Shown here: piece by piece, positions 62,586 to 64,000 of the stretch
Layout of the letters: the number at the start of each line of letters is the position of its first letter
Numbering within the stretch: position 1 is the stretch's first letter
From: Bacteroidaceae bacterium
Lineage (GTDB): Bacteria > Bacteroidota > Bacteroidia > Bacteroidales > Bacteroidaceae
DNA: 64,000 nt
Reading direction: 5' to 3'
Assembly: GCA_017560945.1 (NCBI GenBank)
Contig: JAFZDY010000046.1
Span: 28,889-92,888 of the forward strand
Notes under the pieces: model-generated
The model's database searches: none
What the model was told of the DNA's origin: nothing
Seen by the model: only the letters and a program-made list of their open reading frames with translations
Position numbers and translations under genes: made by a program

Positions 62586-62602
62586 TATTATATAAGGTGG
62601 TT

Positions 62603-63373
62603 ATGAAAAATATCTATTTCCTCTCTGATGCTCATTTAGGGTCGCGTGCCATCGAACACAGCCGTACACACGAACGTCGGTTGGTGAACTTCCTTGATAA
62701 AATCAAGCACAAGGCCTCGGCTATCTATCTGTTGGGAGATATGTTCGACTTTTGGTACGAGTTCAAGTTGGTCGTACCCAAGGGGTATACCCGTTTTTTG
62801 GGAAAGATATCCGAATTGACAGATATGGGTGTGGAGGTGCACTACTTTGTAGGAAATCACGATATGTGGTGCGGTGACTACTTGGAAAAGGAGTGTGGAG
62901 TAATATTGCATCACGAACCACAGACATGCGAAATTGGAGGTAAGGTCTTCTATTTGGCACACGGTGATGGCTTGGACTATGCCGATCGTCATTGGAAGGT
63001 ACGTTTGATTCAAAATATTTTTCATAGCAAGACCCTGCAACGTCTCTTCTCATCACTGCATCCTCGTTGGAGTGTCGATTTTGGATTGGAGTGGGCTAAG
63101 CATAGCCGTTTGAAACGAGTTGATGGCAAGGAACCTCCCTATCAAGGAGAGGATAAGGAGGGGTTGGTCCTCTATGCCAAGGAGTATCTTAAGAACTATC
63201 CCGACATCAATTTCTTTGTGTTCGGACATCGCCACATAGAGTTGGACTTGATGTTGTCACGTGATAGTCGCATCCTTATCTTGGGCGATTGGATAAACAG
63301 TTTCTCCTATGCTGTTTACGATGGTGAACATATCTTCTTAGAACAATTCGTCGAAGGTGTGTCGGAAGTGTGA
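62603..63373 (+). CDS. lpxH: UDP-2,3-diacylglucosamine diphosphatase
   Basis: Makes 2,3-diacylglucosamine 1-phosphate (lipid X) for lipid A; 256 residues from MKNIYFLSDAHLGS (a GTG two codons earlier is less likely). Calcineurin-type metal motifs: SDAHLG, LLGDMFDFWYE, FVGNHDMWCGDY, LAHGDGLDYAD and FGHRHIE. Complete. Confidence 0.93.
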   Translation: MKNIYFLSDAHLGSRAIEHSRTHERRLVNFLDKIKHKASAIYLLGDMFDFWYEFKLVVPKGYTRFLGKISELTDMGVEVHYFVGNHDMWCGDYLEKECGVILHHEPQTCEIGGKVFYLAHGDGLDYADRHWKVRLIQNIFHSKTLQRLFSSLHPRWSVDFGLEWAKHSRLKRVDGKEPPYQGEDKEGLVLYAKEYLKNYPDINFFVFGHRHIELDLMLSRDSRILILGDWINSFSYAVYDGEHIFLEQFVEGVSEV

Positions 63374-63380
63374 TAAATAG

Positions 63381-63403
63381 AGTTTAAGGTTCAAGGTTCA
63401 AGG
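63381..63403. repeat. short heptamer run (TTCAAGG)
   Basis: TTTAAGG, TTCAAGG, TTCAAGG just after lpxH. Confidence 0.65.
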
Positions 63404-63517
63404 TTTTGTTAGATTGTCAAATTATCAAAAAGTCAAATTAAGGAAAATGCAATAATCCTCTTGCATTTTGTGCAAATGTTTCATATCATAATTTAACTTT
63501 TTGATAAACTAACAAAA
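63404..63517. repeat. nested inverted repeat
   Basis: The outer arms TTTTGTTAG plus TTATCAAAAAGTCAAATTA (63404-63440, with a 9-nt insert) pair with 63489-63517 (TAATTTAACTTTTTGATAA plus ACTAACAAAA). Inside is AAAATGCAA / TTGCATTTT. Non-coding, family unknown. Confidence 0.65.
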
Positions 63518-63634
63518 TTACTTCTCTGCAAGATTATACTCTGATTATCCGATAGTTAATTCTGCATTTATTTTTTTGATACACCCATGAGCAAGGCGGA
63601 GGAGGGTAGTGAAATAAGTATTGCAAGACACCAA

Positions 63635-63718
63635 TAAAAAATCAGGAAGCACCTCACGGTGGTTCCTGATTTCTGTGCACAAAGCACACATGATTACTAA
63701 ATTAAAACTCAAAAAAGT
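63635..63718 (-). ncRNA. duplicated box-plus-hairpin element, copy 2 (candidate sRNA or 3' UTR)
   Basis: The 26-nt box at 63693-63718 is identical to copy 1; a 24-nt stretch with an added small hairpin (TGTGC/GCACA) separates it from the terminator hairpin TCAGGAACCACC-GTGA-GGTGCTTCCTGA (63641-63668) and T-run. It lies 26 nt after the stop codon of the gene cut by the right edge. Confidence 0.65.
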
Positions 63719-63744
63719 ATTTTCTAATTCTATGTGTCTAAATT

Positions 63745-64000
63745 TTAATACACTACCTTGCCTTGTTGAACCTTCAGTCCTTCGTACACTTGATAGGGAG
63801 AACTATTGCTCAATTGGTCTTCAGCTGGTTTTATTCCAGGAATGAGGTCCACGGTAGTTACATCTTCGGGCAAAGGAGGATACACTGATACCATGCGGAC
63901 GTATTTCCTTGTCACATTGTGAACCCAGAAGTAAGTGTCCATAGGGAAATGCTCCGCGTAGCGTACCATATACTGAGCGCCTGTTTTAGGATCGACCAAC
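63745..64000 (-). CDS. unknown protein, C-terminal part only
   Basis: The last 85 codons of a gene whose start lies beyond the right edge; no start codon is claimed. Visible text: DPKTGAQYMVRYAEHFPMD and VWNVTRKY-like (here WVHNVTRKYVRMV) with a proline-rich tail. No motif I recognise. Its terminator belongs to the duplicated box-plus-hairpin family. Confidence 0.7.
   Translation of the reverse strand, partial: LVDPKTGAQYMVRYAEHFPMDTYFWVHNVTRKYVRMVSVYPPLPEDVTTVDLIPGIKPAEDQLSNSSPYQVYEGLKVQQGKVVY

Overview
The window is a 64-kb chromosomal segment from a member of the Bacteroidota, most likely order Bacteroidales and close to Bacteroides/Phocaeicola. The evidence is the promoter type (TTTG or TTG at -33 and TAnnTTTG at -7, found before about twenty genes), the near absence of Shine-Dalgarno sites, the type of genes (TonB-dependent receptor with a calycin-like lipoprotein, ECF sigma modules, dipeptidyl peptidase III, DUF1573, DUF4827, M56/TonB fusion) and the gene order. 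The genus cannot be fixed from the sequence alone. No rRNA, tRNA, IS element, prophage or CRISPR array was seen.

Layout. 1-3.0 kb: folA (cut by the left edge) and thyA on the minus strand, facing an rRNA m5C methyltransferase gene. 3.2-7.7 kb (minus): rnz, an ECF sigma factor, a one-TM protein and a secreted helical protein, then rpsA. 7.9-13.6 kb (minus): hexuronate-type MFS transporter, folB, DUF456, TonB receptor plus lipoprotein. 13.8-20 kb: manA, an unknown 192-aa protein, birA, yraN, a 78-aa protein with tadA, DUF3237, YugP-type protease. 19.3-24.7 kb (minus): fur-purA, AlkD-like, DPP III, AraC-type regulator. 24.9-32.2 kb (minus): a complete leucine operon leuL-leuA-(DUF559)-leuC-leuD-leuA2-leuB with a peptide attenuator. 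32.5-36.3 kb (plus): rsfS-ftsH-(four-helix-bundle gene)-cdsA. 36.4-41.7 kb (minus): TolC-HlyD-two ABC-2 permeases. 42-55.8 kb (plus): clpB, sua5, clc, a structured-RNA region, fmt, an ECF sigma gene, a 61-aa protein, rpe, comEC, nrnA, DUF4827, glmM. 56.2-62.1 kb (minus): M56/TonB fusion with BlaI, MeaB, DUF1573 protein. 62.2-63.4 kb (plus): SufT-like and lpxH. The right edge cuts an unknown minus-strand gene.

The coding content is mostly housekeeping; the unusual content is in the repeats. Five small arrays at four loci have palindromic cores repeated every 21 or 22 bp, and each ends in an inverted unit or inverted flanks. Two share a CTCTTAAGCG core; the others use TTGGCCAA, CACAGTGTG and GACTATGGAA. 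A second family (core CTCCCCCTCTATGGGGAG) brackets a DUF559 nuclease-like gene and has entered the coding ends of leuC; a related pair has entered leuD and leuA2. A third family, runs of TTGAAnn/TTCAAnn heptamers with nested palindromes, fills every gap of the TolC-HlyD-ABC operon and flanks a four-helix-bundle gene inserted between ftsH and cdsA. A fourth feature is a pair of intergenic elements 16 kb apart that share an identical 26-nt box and a GTGA-loop terminator hairpin with compensatory changes, which suggests paralogous small RNAs.

Regulation that can be read from the sequence: the leucine operon is preceded by a 29-codon leader peptide, 15 of whose residues are Leu, Ile or Val, followed by a terminator and a 10-nt segment that can pair with it. 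This is the layout of translation-coupled attenuation.
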